DNA of 64,000 nt from Paraprevotella clara YIT 11840 (GTDB lineage: Bacteria > Bacteroidota > Bacteroidia > Bacteroidales > Bacteroidaceae). Under the pieces are notes generated by a model. The model did not search any database. It saw only the letters and a program-made list of their open reading frames with translations, and was not told the DNA's origin. Position 1 is the first letter of the stretch; each line of letters opens with the position of its first letter. The stretch covers positions 126,277-190,276 of the forward strand of contig NZ_JH376599.1 in NCBI RefSeq assembly GCF_000233955.1, written 5' to 3'. This document shows positions 49,986-58,828 of this stretch, piece by piece. Both the position numbers and the translations under genes were made by a program.

Positions 49986-50026
49986 ACGTGGCAGGACACG
50001 ACTTTTCAGCGGAAACGCGATAAATA

Positions 50027-50067
50027 AAAAACAGCAGACGGGTGTGACCGTCTGCTGTTTTTTTTGT
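50027..50067. terminator. Bidirectional terminator after GH127
   Basis: Stem of at least 11 bp, ACAGCAGACGG/CCGTCTGCTGT, extended by flanking A and T runs, with a 6-base loop. The T-run follows on the plus strand, and the A-run at 50025-50030 gives a T-run on the minus strand. Confidence 0.9.
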
Positions 50068-50274
50068 GAGCCGGGTAACATCCGGCTTGGGGTTTCCTGC
50101 AAAAACAATCCTTTTTCTCTTAAACAATCCTACCACCTAAGAACCAATCATTAACCTAATTTCCAATTATGAAACTCCTGAATATCCTGATACCTTCACA
50201 CAAGGCTACCTGAAAAACCAACATTAACCTAATCATTATATTATGAAACCTATTTCCACTTTTATGATTGTCTC
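50027..50274 (-). ncRNA. Candidate small RNA, minus strand
   Basis: On the minus strand a -7 box TAACTTTG (plus 50280-50287) is followed by about 248 bases with no gene and then by the bidirectional terminator at 50027-50067. Near the 3' end there is a second small hairpin AGCCGG/CCGGCT (about 50071-50089). No TTTG -33 box stands at the right distance. It could be a PUL-associated regulatory RNA or a remnant of a promoter. This is inference from signals alone. Confidence 0.35.
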
Positions 50275-50346
50275 TATGGCAAAGTTAGGATATTCTTTCT
50301 TTTTTCGTTTTTGAATATGTAGCGGATATTTTATATTATGAAACCT
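50142..50346. repeat. Direct repeats in the 50068-50365 gap
   Basis: TATATTATGAAACCT occurs perfectly at 50237-50251 and 50332-50346. A longer imperfect pair, AACCAATCATTAACCTAAT (from 50142) and AACCAACATTAACCTAAT (from 50216), each leads into ATTATGAAAC. They resemble duplicated operon-leader sequence. Nothing else is recognised in this gap apart from the small-RNA candidate. Confidence 0.5.
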
Positions 50347-50365
50347 TACGGCATTTTTTTTTGCA

Positions 50366-50433
50366 AATGAAACATGAGCAAACAAATGTGTTACACGACG
50401 TAAAATCGAGTAGGCATAGAAGGTGTATCTTTG
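50366..50433 (+). promoter_or_regulatory. Candidate HTCS operator and -7 box, GH98 operon
   Basis: Direct repeat AATGAAAC (50366-50373), 13-bp spacer, TGTGTTAC (50387-50394). The -7 box TATCTTTG (50426-50433) is a full consensus match exactly 31 bp downstream. The first half-site is identical to that of the import operon. Confidence 0.75.
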
Positions 50434-50485
50434 AATCATTAAAAACAGGCTACGATAAGCGATATGGTTTTAACATTATAGTGCA

Positions 50486-52471
50486 ATGGATATTTTAGTT
50501 GAAAAAAATGGCCGATATGAGCCGAAGCCTATTGTTTTAGACAGAAGAACAGAAGGACAGAAGAAAGTTACGACAACAAAATTTGTTCTTTTGCTCTTTT
50601 GTCTAAAAAAAGTGAGTCCGGTGCTTTTGTTCCTAGCCGGTTTGGTAGGAGGCGGCGAAGGATGGGCGGCGGTCAGGCTGCCTAAATTGGTGGGCGACCG
50701 GATGGTGCTTCAACGGGAAACCGAGTTGAAAATTTGGGGGTGGGCGGATCCTGGTGAGAAAGTCACGGTGCGTTTCCGAGATACACCTTATTATACAGAA
50801 GCCGACGGGACGGGGAAATGGTACGTCATGCTGCCTCCGCAACAGCCCGGAGGACCGTTTCTGATGGAAGTGAATGAGAAAGTGATACGCGACGTACTCG
50901 TGGGGGATGTCTATCTCTGCGGAGGGCAGTCGAACCAGGAGACACCTATCGAACGTCTGGTGGAGAAGTTTCCGGAGATACCGGTGTCGAATAATCACAT
51001 GATACGTCACTATAAAGTGCCTTCGCAAGATGTGACGGATGGCGTAAGGGAAGAAATTGCCGGGGATGCCGTGTGGCATTCGGCTACTGCATCCGAAGTC
51101 ATGAACTGGACTTCACTGGCTTATTTTTTCGCCACGGAAGTATGGAACCGCTACCATGTACCCGTGGGCATGTTGGTGGCAAGCAAGGGAGGTACGGATA
51201 TTGAGTCGTGGATCAGCCAGGAGCGTCTGAAAGATTTTCCGCGTCTCTTGGTGGACGAGGAGGCTGTGTGCAAAGTGAAGGAATCCCGTCAGGATAAAGG
51301 TTCCGGCAGATGGAATCAGAAAGATTTCGATGATTCGGATTGGGCTGAGACGGAAGTGCCGGGTACATGGGATGAGCGCGGTATCCGGACGAAAGGTTCC
51401 GTATGGTACCGCAAGACTTTCGATTTGCCTTCTTCCATGGTGGGGCGGCACGCGCGGATTTATATGGGACGTATGGCCGACGGTGATTCGGTGTTCGTGA
51501 ATGGGCATTTGGTGGGTACCACCTCATATTTCGGTCCTCCACGCAAATATGACATTCCGGCCGGTGTGTTGGTGCAGGGCAAGAATAACGTGACGCTGAA
51601 ACTTACAGCGATGAACGGCCATGGGGAAATCGTGCCGGACAAGCCCTACGTGATAAGGGGAGATGAGGATTCCGTGTCGCTCTGCGGTACTTGGAAGTAT
51701 AAAGTCGGCATCGACCGGACCGGTGTGGAAGAATACGTTGAACGGCTTCGGCAGCAAAAAATGGTGGGCTCAGGATTGTATAACGGTATGATTTATCCCA
51801 TCCGGGACTGGAAAGTGCGGGGAGCCATTTGGTACCAAGGCGAGAACAATGCCGGACGGGCGGGGGAATACGCGTCGTTGCTGAAATCCCTGATAGCGGA
51901 CTGGCGTGAATCGTGGCAGATGCCGGACATGCCTTTTCTCTTGGTGCAGTTGCCTAATTATATGAAGAAGCACGACCGTCCTACGGATAGTGGTTGGGCA
52001 CGTTTGCGGGAGGCGCAATTACAAGCGGCTTCGGAGGTTCCCTATACAGCTTTGGCCGTAACCTACGATGTGGGTGAATGGAACGACATTCATCCGTTGG
52101 ATAAGAAAAGTGTGGCGCAACGGTTGTTTCTCGGGGCGCGCAAATTGATTTACGGGGAGAAAGTGGTCTGTTCCGGCCCTATATATAAAGGTATGGAGGT
52201 GGATGGCGACCGTGTCGTAATCTCTTTTACTGAAGTGGGACGCGGGCTGGCAAGCCGTGGAGGCGACTTGAAACACTTTGCCGTGGCCGGCGAAGACCGG
52301 AAGTTCGTGTGGACGGATGCCGTGATTAAAGGAAACAAGGTCGTAGTGAGCAGTAAGGATGTGAAACACCCTGTAGCCGTGCGGTATGCGTGGAGTGACA
52401 ATCCTTCGGATGCCAATTTGTGCAATAAAGACGGGTTGTTGGCTGCTCCTTTCCGTACGGATAATTGGTAA
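50486..52471 (+). CDS. SASA-family carbohydrate O-acetylesterase with inserted GH2-like domain
   Basis: A 661-residue exported esterase resembling sialate O-acetylesterases (CE20-like). N-terminal beta domain LPKLVGDRMVLQRETELKIWGWADPGEKVTVRF; nucleophile block LCGGQSNQETPIERL; SKGGTDIESWIS; IWYQGENNAGRAGEYASLLKSLIADWR; and C-terminal DIHPLDKKSVAQRLFL (acid/base Asp-x-x-His). Between blocks (about 275-390) lies a galactose-binding jelly roll like that of GH2 enzymes (FDDSDWAETEVPGTWDERG, GSVWYRKTFDLP). The serine block reads GQSNQ rather than the usual GQSNM. The start is uncertain: ATG 50486 fits the promoter but puts about 30 residues before the hydrophobic segment; a GTG or TTG further in is possible. 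First gene of its operon. Confidence 0.82.
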   Translation: MDILVEKNGRYEPKPIVLDRRTEGQKKVTTTKFVLLLFCLKKVSPVLLFLAGLVGGGEGWAAVRLPKLVGDRMVLQRETELKIWGWADPGEKVTVRFRDTPYYTEADGTGKWYVMLPPQQPGGPFLMEVNEKVIRDVLVGDVYLCGGQSNQETPIERLVEKFPEIPVSNNHMIRHYKVPSQDVTDGVREEIAGDAVWHSATASEVMNWTSLAYFFATEVWNRYHVPVGMLVASKGGTDIESWISQERLKDFPRLLVDEEAVCKVKESRQDKGSGRWNQKDFDDSDWAETEVPGTWDERGIRTKGSVWYRKTFDLPSSMVGRHARIYMGRMADGDSVFVNGHLVGTTSYFGPPRKYDIPAGVLVQGKNNVTLKLTAMNGHGEIVPDKPYVIRGDEDSVSLCGTWKYKVGIDRTGVEEYVERLRQQKMVGSGLYNGMIYPIRDWKVRGAIWYQGENNAGRAGEYASLLKSLIADWRESWQMPDMPFLLVQLPNYMKKHDRPTDSGWARLREAQLQAASEVPYTALAVTYDVGEWNDIHPLDKKSVAQRLFLGARKLIYGEKVVCSGPIYKGMEVDGDRVVISFTEVGRGLASRGGDLKHFAVAGEDRKFVWTDAVIKGNKVVVSSKDVKHPVAVRYAWSDNPSDANLCNKDGLLAAPFRTDNW

Positions 52472-52498
52472 TGTAGAATCATTTAAATAGATTTGTAT

Positions 52499-55400
52499 AT
52501 GAGAAAAATGTTCTTGAAGTGCAAACGGGCATGGCTTTCGGCTATGGCGTTTGTGGTAATGTTCGTGGTAAGTATGGAGGTATTGGCCGATGTCCCATTA
52601 AGACGTCCCATATCGCCGGAGCGTCCTTTATGGATTGTGCATATCGATACTTGGAATACGCCGGATCCGGAGCGTATCATTGAGATGGTTCCCGAGGATA
52701 TTCGTCCGTATGTGGTGTTCAGTTTGTCGCTGTCGGCGACGGATGCTACATGTCATGACGGGTTTGCCGTATGTGATTCGTGGTTGAAGGCTTGTGCACA
52801 AAAGCGCGTGTGGTCTATGGTACAGTGTGCCAGTGGGGGACACAGCCGTTTTTCCGACCATGACCTTTCGGTGTATGAGGATTATTTCCGTAAATATCCC
52901 AATTTCATCGGTTGGAACTTTGCAGAACAGTTCTGGGGATTCGGAGAGGAGGGAACGCCATCCTTTTTGGAACGCCTTTCGTTGTTCGGTGACATTTTGA
53001 AGATATGCCACCGCTATGGCGGATATCTTGTGGTAAGCTTCACCCAGGCGTATTATTCGGCCGACATGATGCCTATAGCTTACATGAAGCGGAATCCCGA
53101 GGTAAACCGACTATTGACGGAGCATCCAGAACACTTCATCTGTTGTGAGAAGTACACGATGCAGAATGGTTTTTTCGACATCGAGAGTAATTGCCTCGGG
53201 GCATGGCTCGGCGGGTATGCCGGACAATACGGTATTCGTTTCGATGCTTGCGGATGGAGTACGGACGATGGTAACCCGGCTACTGAAGACGATCAGGAAC
53301 GCGAACCGTTCGTAAAAGCTTCCGGAGCGATGCCTATCATGGAACATGTCATGTTGACGGGACAAACCGTTATCGACGGTCCGGAAACCATTCCGGTAGA
53401 AGTGTCCCGTGAAATTTCCACTACGACAACAGCCGACGGCTATACCCGGCGTCGTTGGGGATGGTATCCTCATTTCGTTAACATTAACATTGACGAATTC
53501 CGTAAAATACTGGATGGAACGGTACGGATACTGACGCGTCGTGAGGTGATAGACCGGACGAAAATATGTATCCGGAACGATAAAAGCACCGGTACGTTCG
53601 ATGACTATCTCACCCCGGCCACGTTGTTCGACGGGCTTTACCGTCCGGAATGCGACCGAGACGGTGCTACTTATGGCAATTCGTGGTTGGAAAACAAATG
53701 GTGGCTGAAGAGTTCCGGCCGTTATCCCACTATTCCTCAGGTGTATGACCTTTTGGACGAGGAGGCGCAGCGGCTTCAGGTAGTAAACGTGTCGGAATAT
53801 GACCAACGTTGGCCTAAAGTGGAGGACAAGGTGAACGAACTGAACCGACTTTTCCCAGAGGAATATACCGGTGACATTTATGCGGCTCATGCGGAAAACA
53901 CGTGGATGACGTATAATCCTTATCAGTACCAGGATAAAACGGTGAATGGCGTACGTTCACGTCATATCTCCACTCAGAGAGCGAAAGGTAATATTCCTTT
54001 TTTATATAATACGGCGGAAAGCATTTCATTGGACTTCTCTCCATACGCTATGGCGGTAATGAAAGAGTTTACCGACAGCGTCATGCTTTATATGACTAAT
54101 TACCGGAATTCGAAGGTAAGCAATGAGGTCTTCATCGAGGATGATAATGCGACCGATACGATTCGTATTTACGGTGCTTCTACACAACCGGTAATTACGT
54201 GGAAGGACCGGGCCGACCATCGTGAAAGCGAGGTGAAGCAAGAGTGGAAAGACGGGGTGTTGACCCTCACAGTCAGTCACAATGGACCGGTGGAATTGGG
54301 CATTAAGTGTAGCGGGAATGCTACGGAACGTTTGACGGAGTGGACACCGGCTCGGATAGAAGTGCCCGAAGCTCCGTCCGTATATACCGGAACATTGCAA
54401 TATGAAGCCGAAAATTTCGACTACAAAGACATTGCTGCGTGTCGTGGAAATGCTTACTACAATGGTCACCGTGGCTATCAAGGACAGGGATTTGTAGAGT
54501 TTGGAACCAATAAGTCGGCGGCTATACGCGATACAGTGACGGTTCTGCGTAAAGGGACTTACACGATGACGGTACGTTATCAAGCTCCGACCTCTGGGGT
54601 AACAATGCAGTTGTTGGTTAACGGTCGCCGTTATCCGCTTACTTTCCGTAAGACGGGAGAAGTTTGGACGGAAGTGGCTAAAGATGTAGAACTGGAAGAA
54701 GGAGAAAATGCCGTTATTCTGAAATTTGCGACAACGGCTTCTCCCGTGTTCGTAGATTGTATCAAAATAGATCGTACCGACGCTCAGGTATATAACTTTG
54801 AAGATGATGAAGCTGCGACAACGGCTACCGATCCGGCGGCTACCATGTTGACAGTGAAAGATGGAGAAGCCGGTGTCGTTGCTATAGAAAGCGACGGAAC
54901 GAAAAATCATGCTTTGCATGCGTATACTGCCGGTCTGGCGGGAATGGGACAGGCTATATTAGATATGTTCCCTCGTGACGCTACGGATTACAGCGTGTCT
55001 TGGAAACAAATAGATGGAGATGCGGGCATATTGATGCGTGGCGGCTATTTGTTCAAGACGGACGGACTGAAGGTCAGCGTAAGTACGACTGAAACGAAAG
55101 AAGACGGTGGGTTAGCCATCGTGAATACTTTGGGCGAAGGTGACCGTGCGGAAGGGATGGATTGGCTTCGCGCTACTTTACAAGGAGATAAGTTGTACTT
55201 GGATGGTTCTACAGACGGCGTGGTTTGGGAAAATTTGTTGGTGTTGGAGGATGCTACCTTTACTGTCGGTGACACCCGTCTCTGCTGGGACGCAGTCATG
55301 ACTGTGGATGACATTACATTGTATCGAAGTGGTATGACAGTTTCGCAAACCGATTTGGAAGAAATCAGTCAGACGAACGGAGGTACGAACCGGGTAGTGG

Positions 55401-56536
55401 GAAGTTTCGACATCGGTGGAGATGACTTGTTGGACGACGTACAGGTAGAGTTGGAAGGAGAGGCTTTTGAAATTTCAGTGGATTCTCTTGACGGTTATAC
55501 TCAGACTTTGGCGATAGACCGTGCTACGTTGGAAGACGGAACGGTACGCATTTATGTGCGTCTCAAACCGGAAATGAAAATCGGGGACTATGAAGGTGTG
55601 GTTTCCGTGGCAACCCGATATCTGGATACACGCAAAGTGAATCTGAAAGGAACTGTGAATCCGGCTACTTATACCACTTACTATGATTTTGAAGAGGATG
55701 CGGTAACGAACGGTCCGACCAATCCTCCGGCTTCCGGTGTGACTCGCGGGACAGGCAATCTATGTACGGCAGGAGTTGCGGATTATACCGACGCCGATGT
55801 TCGTAAAAGTCAGATGTTGCGGATTTACGGCGCTCCGGGCATCAATTCGACCGGTGTATTGAACTTGGATAAATTTACGCGTAAAAGTACGGATTACAGT
55901 GTAACATGGCGCCAAGTAGTTACTTCGGCCGGAAGTTATAAGAATGGAGTTCTTATGCGTGGGGATACGTTGACGGTGGGAAGTAACTCTTCGGGTTATA
56001 CTCAGGGTATGATGGCCGGTTATTATTTGAATGTGTATAATGATGGGGCGACTACCCAATTCCGCATCTATAAATCCACGGCATCGCGTAGCCTCAATAT
56101 GTTCAACAGTTCCAGTGTAGCACTTTCCGCTTCGGTAGGTAAAAGCATTTGGTATCGTGCATCGGTGTCCGGTACAACCAAAGTGACGCTGAAAATAGAA
56201 TATTCCACCGACGGGGAAAACTGGAATGTCGGCACGGTGACAACCGATGAGGGTGGAGACTTCCGCCAAGGGGCGACCCAGTTCGTATGGGGATTGGCTG
56301 CTTCGACCAATAATTTCCTCATCGACGACATCGCTTTTGAGGGCATCACATACGACGAGGGAGTCGTTACGGGTATTATGTCGGCAGAAGAAAGCGCGGT
56401 TGGCGTGGATTACGAAGAGTATTATGACGTGGCCGGACGCAGAATCCGTCCGGGCGACGTGTCGAAAGGTGTCATCATCCGTCGCAGCCACTTGACAGAC
56501 GGCACGGTGAAAGTAGAGAAAATACTGAAAAAATAA
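52499..56536 (+). CDS. GH98 endo-glycanase (probable endo-xylanase) with CBM and beta modules
   Basis: A 1345-residue exported, multi-domain enzyme. Start at ATG 52499, not the in-frame TTG at 52493; signal peptide FVVMFVVSMEVLA. The GH98 catalytic domain begins with RRPISPERPLWIVHIDTWNTPDPERI and contains NFIGWNFAEQFWGF and LVVSFTQAYYS; it covers roughly residues 20-620. A CBM35/CBM6-like module follows (LQYEAENFDYKDIAACRGN, GTYTMTVRYQAPTSGVTMQLLVNG, about 625-755), then two LamG-like beta-sandwiches separated by an Ig-like unit, and a sorting-tail-like end (EYYDVAGRRI, then KVEKILKK). GH98 is known for blood-group endo-beta-galactosidases and for an endo-xylanase of Bacteroides ovatus acting on complex glucuronoarabinoxylan; the latter fits this locus. 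Confidence 0.87.
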   Translation: MRKMFLKCKRAWLSAMAFVVMFVVSMEVLADVPLRRPISPERPLWIVHIDTWNTPDPERIIEMVPEDIRPYVVFSLSLSATDATCHDGFAVCDSWLKACAQKRVWSMVQCASGGHSRFSDHDLSVYEDYFRKYPNFIGWNFAEQFWGFGEEGTPSFLERLSLFGDILKICHRYGGYLVVSFTQAYYSADMMPIAYMKRNPEVNRLLTEHPEHFICCEKYTMQNGFFDIESNCLGAWLGGYAGQYGIRFDACGWSTDDGNPATEDDQEREPFVKASGAMPIMEHVMLTGQTVIDGPETIPVEVSREISTTTTADGYTRRRWGWYPHFVNINIDEFRKILDGTVRILTRREVIDRTKICIRNDKSTGTFDDYLTPATLFDGLYRPECDRDGATYGNSWLENKWWLKSSGRYPTIPQVYDLLDEEAQRLQVVNVSEYDQRWPKVEDKVNELNRLFPEEYTGDIYAAHAENTWMTYNPYQYQDKTVNGVRSRHISTQRAKGNIPFLYNTAESISLDFSPYAMAVMKEFTDSVMLYMTNYRNSKVSNEVFIEDDNATDTIRIYGASTQPVITWKDRADHRESEVKQEWKDGVLTLTVSHNGPVELGIKCSGNATERLTEWTPARIEVPEAPSVYTGTLQYEAENFDYKDIAACRGNAYYNGHRGYQGQGFVEFGTNKSAAIRDTVTVLRKGTYTMTVRYQAPTSGVTMQLLVNGRRYPLTFRKTGEVWTEVAKDVELEEGENAVILKFATTASPVFVDCIKIDRTDAQVYNFEDDEAATTATDPAATMLTVKDGEAGVVAIESDGTKNHALHAYTAGLAGMGQAILDMFPRDATDYSVSWKQIDGDAGILMRGGYLFKTDGLKVSVSTTETKEDGGLAIVNTLGEGDRAEGMDWLRATLQGDKLYLDGSTDGVVWENLLVLEDATFTVGDTRLCWDAVMTVDDITLYRSGMTVSQTDLEEISQTNGGTNRVVGSFDIGGDDLLDDVQVELEGEAFEISVDSLDGYTQTLAIDRATLEDGTVRIYVRLKPEMKIGDYEGVVSVATRYLDTRKVNLKGTVNPATYTTYYDFEEDAVTNGPTNPPASGVTRGTGNLCTAGVADYTDADVRKSQMLRIYGAPGINSTGVLNLDKFTRKSTDYSVTWRQVVTSAGSYKNGVLMRGDTLTVGSNSSGYTQGMMAGYYLNVYNDGATTQFRIYKSTASRSLNMFNSSSVALSASVGKSIWYRASVSGTTKVTLKIEYSTDGENWNVGTVTTDEGGDFRQGATQFVWGLAASTNNFLIDDIAFEGITYDEGVVTGIMSAEESAVGVDYEEYYDVAGRRIRPGDVSKGVIIRRSHLTDGTVKVEKILKK

Positions 56537-56613
56537 ATCCAAAGGGAAAGGGAAGGGACGAGTTTGGATATCGTCCTGCTCTTTCCCTTAAACGAAAAAA
56601 CAAAATAGAAGAA

Positions 56614-58731
56614 ATGGAAAAAATGAAGATGATTTTTAAAAGTGGGGGAGTGGCTACCTGCCTGTTTGCAGCGGCTTTCTCTTCCGTCACGTGCGGATTG
56701 ACGGCGGCGGAGCAGCCGCAACAGGCGGAGTACGTGTTCCATGGTGCCGGAAACCCTTATCTTCCGCTGTGGGAACACTTGCCGGACGGTGAACCCCGTG
56801 TGTTTGAAGATCCGGACAACCCCGGAAAATACCGCGCTTACATCATCGGCTCCCACGATTTGCGGATGACGAGCTATTGCGGTGCGGATATCCGGATGTG
56901 GTCGGCACCCGTAGAAGATTTGTCGAGTTGGCGCGACGAAGGCCCCATCTTCACTTATCCCATCGAAGGGCAGTGGGACGTGATGTATGCGCCCGATTTG
57001 GTGGAAGTACGTCGCCGGGACGGGACGAAAGAATATTATTTGTATCCGCATAGCCGGGGAAGGAACCGTGAAGCAATGGTCGCCAAGGGAAGTCGTCCCG
57101 ACGGACCTTTTACGCCCGTGAATCTGAATGCCGATGGCACGAAGACCCTGCCGGGCAGCGTCTTGGGTTTCGATCCCTCGATTTATGTGGAGCAGATTAC
57201 CGACAAGAACGACCCTGACTACGATATTGGTTTCAGGGCGTACGGTTACTGGGGCTTCCAGCGTTCGTCTGCGGCTCAACTCGATCCTAATACGATGTAT
57301 TCCGTCCGTCCGGGCACGGAACTGATACCGTATTTCATGCCGGCCGGGACACCGCAGGGAGGCATTCGTGATCCGGAAGGCACTGAGTATCCGTGCCTCT
57401 TTGAAGGACAGGATCCCAAAGCGTTCAACTTCTTCGAGGCTTCTTCCATCCGCAAGGTAGGGAACAAGTATGTGACGATTTACAGCGGTTATTCAGGTCC
57501 GGATTATGGATTGGGAAACTCCAATTCCACTTTACGTTATGCCTACGGTGATACGCCGTTAGGGCCTTGGAAAAGCGGCGGAGTACTGGTCGATTCGCGT
57601 GCTCCGGTTTTGAATCAGGACGGTTCAGGCTTACAGACTTCCAACGCCGGACATAATACCCACGGGAGTATCGAACAAATCAACGGACAGTGGTACGTGT
57701 TCTATCACCGTCCGCCGCGCGGGTTCGGTTTTGCGCGTCAGGCCATGGTTGCCCCGATTCAGGTGGAATGGGATGAAAAGCCGGTAGCTAAAGGGGGCAA
57801 GCTCTCCATCCGGGCTTACGATCCCTATGCCAAGAACCACGTATGGACGGCCAAGGACAAAAAGGGCAACGAATACAAAGGGGCGGAAGTCACGTCGGAA
57901 GGTTTCCACATCTTCGGGCTTGACCCTTACCAATACTATTCCGCCGGTATCGCCTGCTACCTGTCGGACATACGGCTTCAGCAAGATGCTTGGGACATTT
58001 GGGACAACCATGCCCCGATTACCGGTGTGAAAAACGGGAATATCATCGGATATAAATATTTTGGTTTCGGAGGTTTGAAAAAGGACCAATTAGGTCTGAA
58101 AGCTTTCGAAGGTACGAAAAAAGGCAATCAGACCGCTTTCAATCTTTTCCTGACCCCGAAAACATCCAAGGCTTTCAAGGTGAACGTGTGGATGGACGGG
58201 CCTTGGGACAACGCTACGTGGAAAGGCAAGAAGATTGGAGAAATCCAAGTGCCTGCCGGTTCGGCACAAGCTGTCACACAGTTTACGGTGGATGTGTCGG
58301 CTCATGTGGACGGATTGAGCCGGAAGCATGCTATTTATTTGGTGGCCGAGGGCGGTGCCGGAGAGGAGCTTTTCGACCTGACCGGTTTGGGATTCAGTTC
58401 GGTCGGGAAGAAGATAGCCCGTCCCGTCGTGCCTTCCGTCAGCATATCGGTGGATGGGAAAGCTATTGAATTGCCGAAAACTCCGGTACGTTCTACCAAT
58501 GCCAACGGTATAACCGATTATAAGACGTATGAGGTCGTATATGTGCTTCCTTCCGAGATTTCTCACTTGCCCAAGGTGTCGGCATCTTCCGATAATAAAG
58601 ACGTGAAAGTAGAAGTCAAGCAAGCACGCCCGGATGCTGAGACTGCCGTGGTAACGTTCGACTATCAGGGGATGGTTAAGACCTATAACGTGGTGTTCTC
58701 CCGTTCTTTTGTGGTAATGGGGAATAAATAA
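56614..58731 (+). CDS. GH43-superfamily beta-propeller protein, 705 residues
   Basis: Exported protein whose first 430 residues form a GH43-like propeller: EPRVFEDPDNPGKYRAYIIGSHD (base region), SVLGFDPSIYVEQI (second Asp), and FNFFEASSIRKVGNKYVTIYSGYSG (acid Glu). SNAGHNTHGSIEQINGQWYVFYHRPPRG is also typical. From about residue 430 it carries a CBM6-like module (IACYLSDIRLQQDAW, TAFNLFLTPKTSKAFKVNVWMDGPW) and a terminal Ig-like domain (SVSISVDGKAIELPKTPVRS). It is more divergent than the other GH43 proteins; substrate cannot be predicted. Third gene of the GH98 operon, closed by a bidirectional terminator. Confidence 0.82.
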   Translation: MEKMKMIFKSGGVATCLFAAAFSSVTCGLTAAEQPQQAEYVFHGAGNPYLPLWEHLPDGEPRVFEDPDNPGKYRAYIIGSHDLRMTSYCGADIRMWSAPVEDLSSWRDEGPIFTYPIEGQWDVMYAPDLVEVRRRDGTKEYYLYPHSRGRNREAMVAKGSRPDGPFTPVNLNADGTKTLPGSVLGFDPSIYVEQITDKNDPDYDIGFRAYGYWGFQRSSAAQLDPNTMYSVRPGTELIPYFMPAGTPQGGIRDPEGTEYPCLFEGQDPKAFNFFEASSIRKVGNKYVTIYSGYSGPDYGLGNSNSTLRYAYGDTPLGPWKSGGVLVDSRAPVLNQDGSGLQTSNAGHNTHGSIEQINGQWYVFYHRPPRGFGFARQAMVAPIQVEWDEKPVAKGGKLSIRAYDPYAKNHVWTAKDKKGNEYKGAEVTSEGFHIFGLDPYQYYSAGIACYLSDIRLQQDAWDIWDNHAPITGVKNGNIIGYKYFGFGGLKKDQLGLKAFEGTKKGNQTAFNLFLTPKTSKAFKVNVWMDGPWDNATWKGKKIGEIQVPAGSAQAVTQFTVDVSAHVDGLSRKHAIYLVAEGGAGEELFDLTGLGFSSVGKKIARPVVPSVSISVDGKAIELPKTPVRSTNANGITDYKTYEVVYVLPSEISHLPKVSASSDNKDVKVEVKQARPDAETAVVTFDYQGMVKTYNVVFSRSFVVMGNK

Positions 58732-58771
58732 GCTGTTCGTTTCCGGATACCGTTTCCGGTTTCTTAAGTGC

Positions 58772-58810
58772 AAAAATAACGGGTGCGTTAGCGGCGCACC
58801 CGTTATTTTT
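58772..58810. terminator. Bidirectional terminator between convergent genes
   Basis: Perfect 16-bp stem AAAAATAACGGGTGCG (58772-58787) with CGCACCCGTTATTTTT (58795-58810) and a 7-base loop. It serves the plus-strand GH43-like gene and the minus-strand GH30-GH43 gene. Confidence 0.93.
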
Positions 58811-58828
58811 ATATTCGTATTTCTTTTT

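Noticed and set aside
50236-50439. A 67-codon minus-strand frame
   Set aside because: It lies in the AT-rich regulatory gap over the operator and has no start signal.
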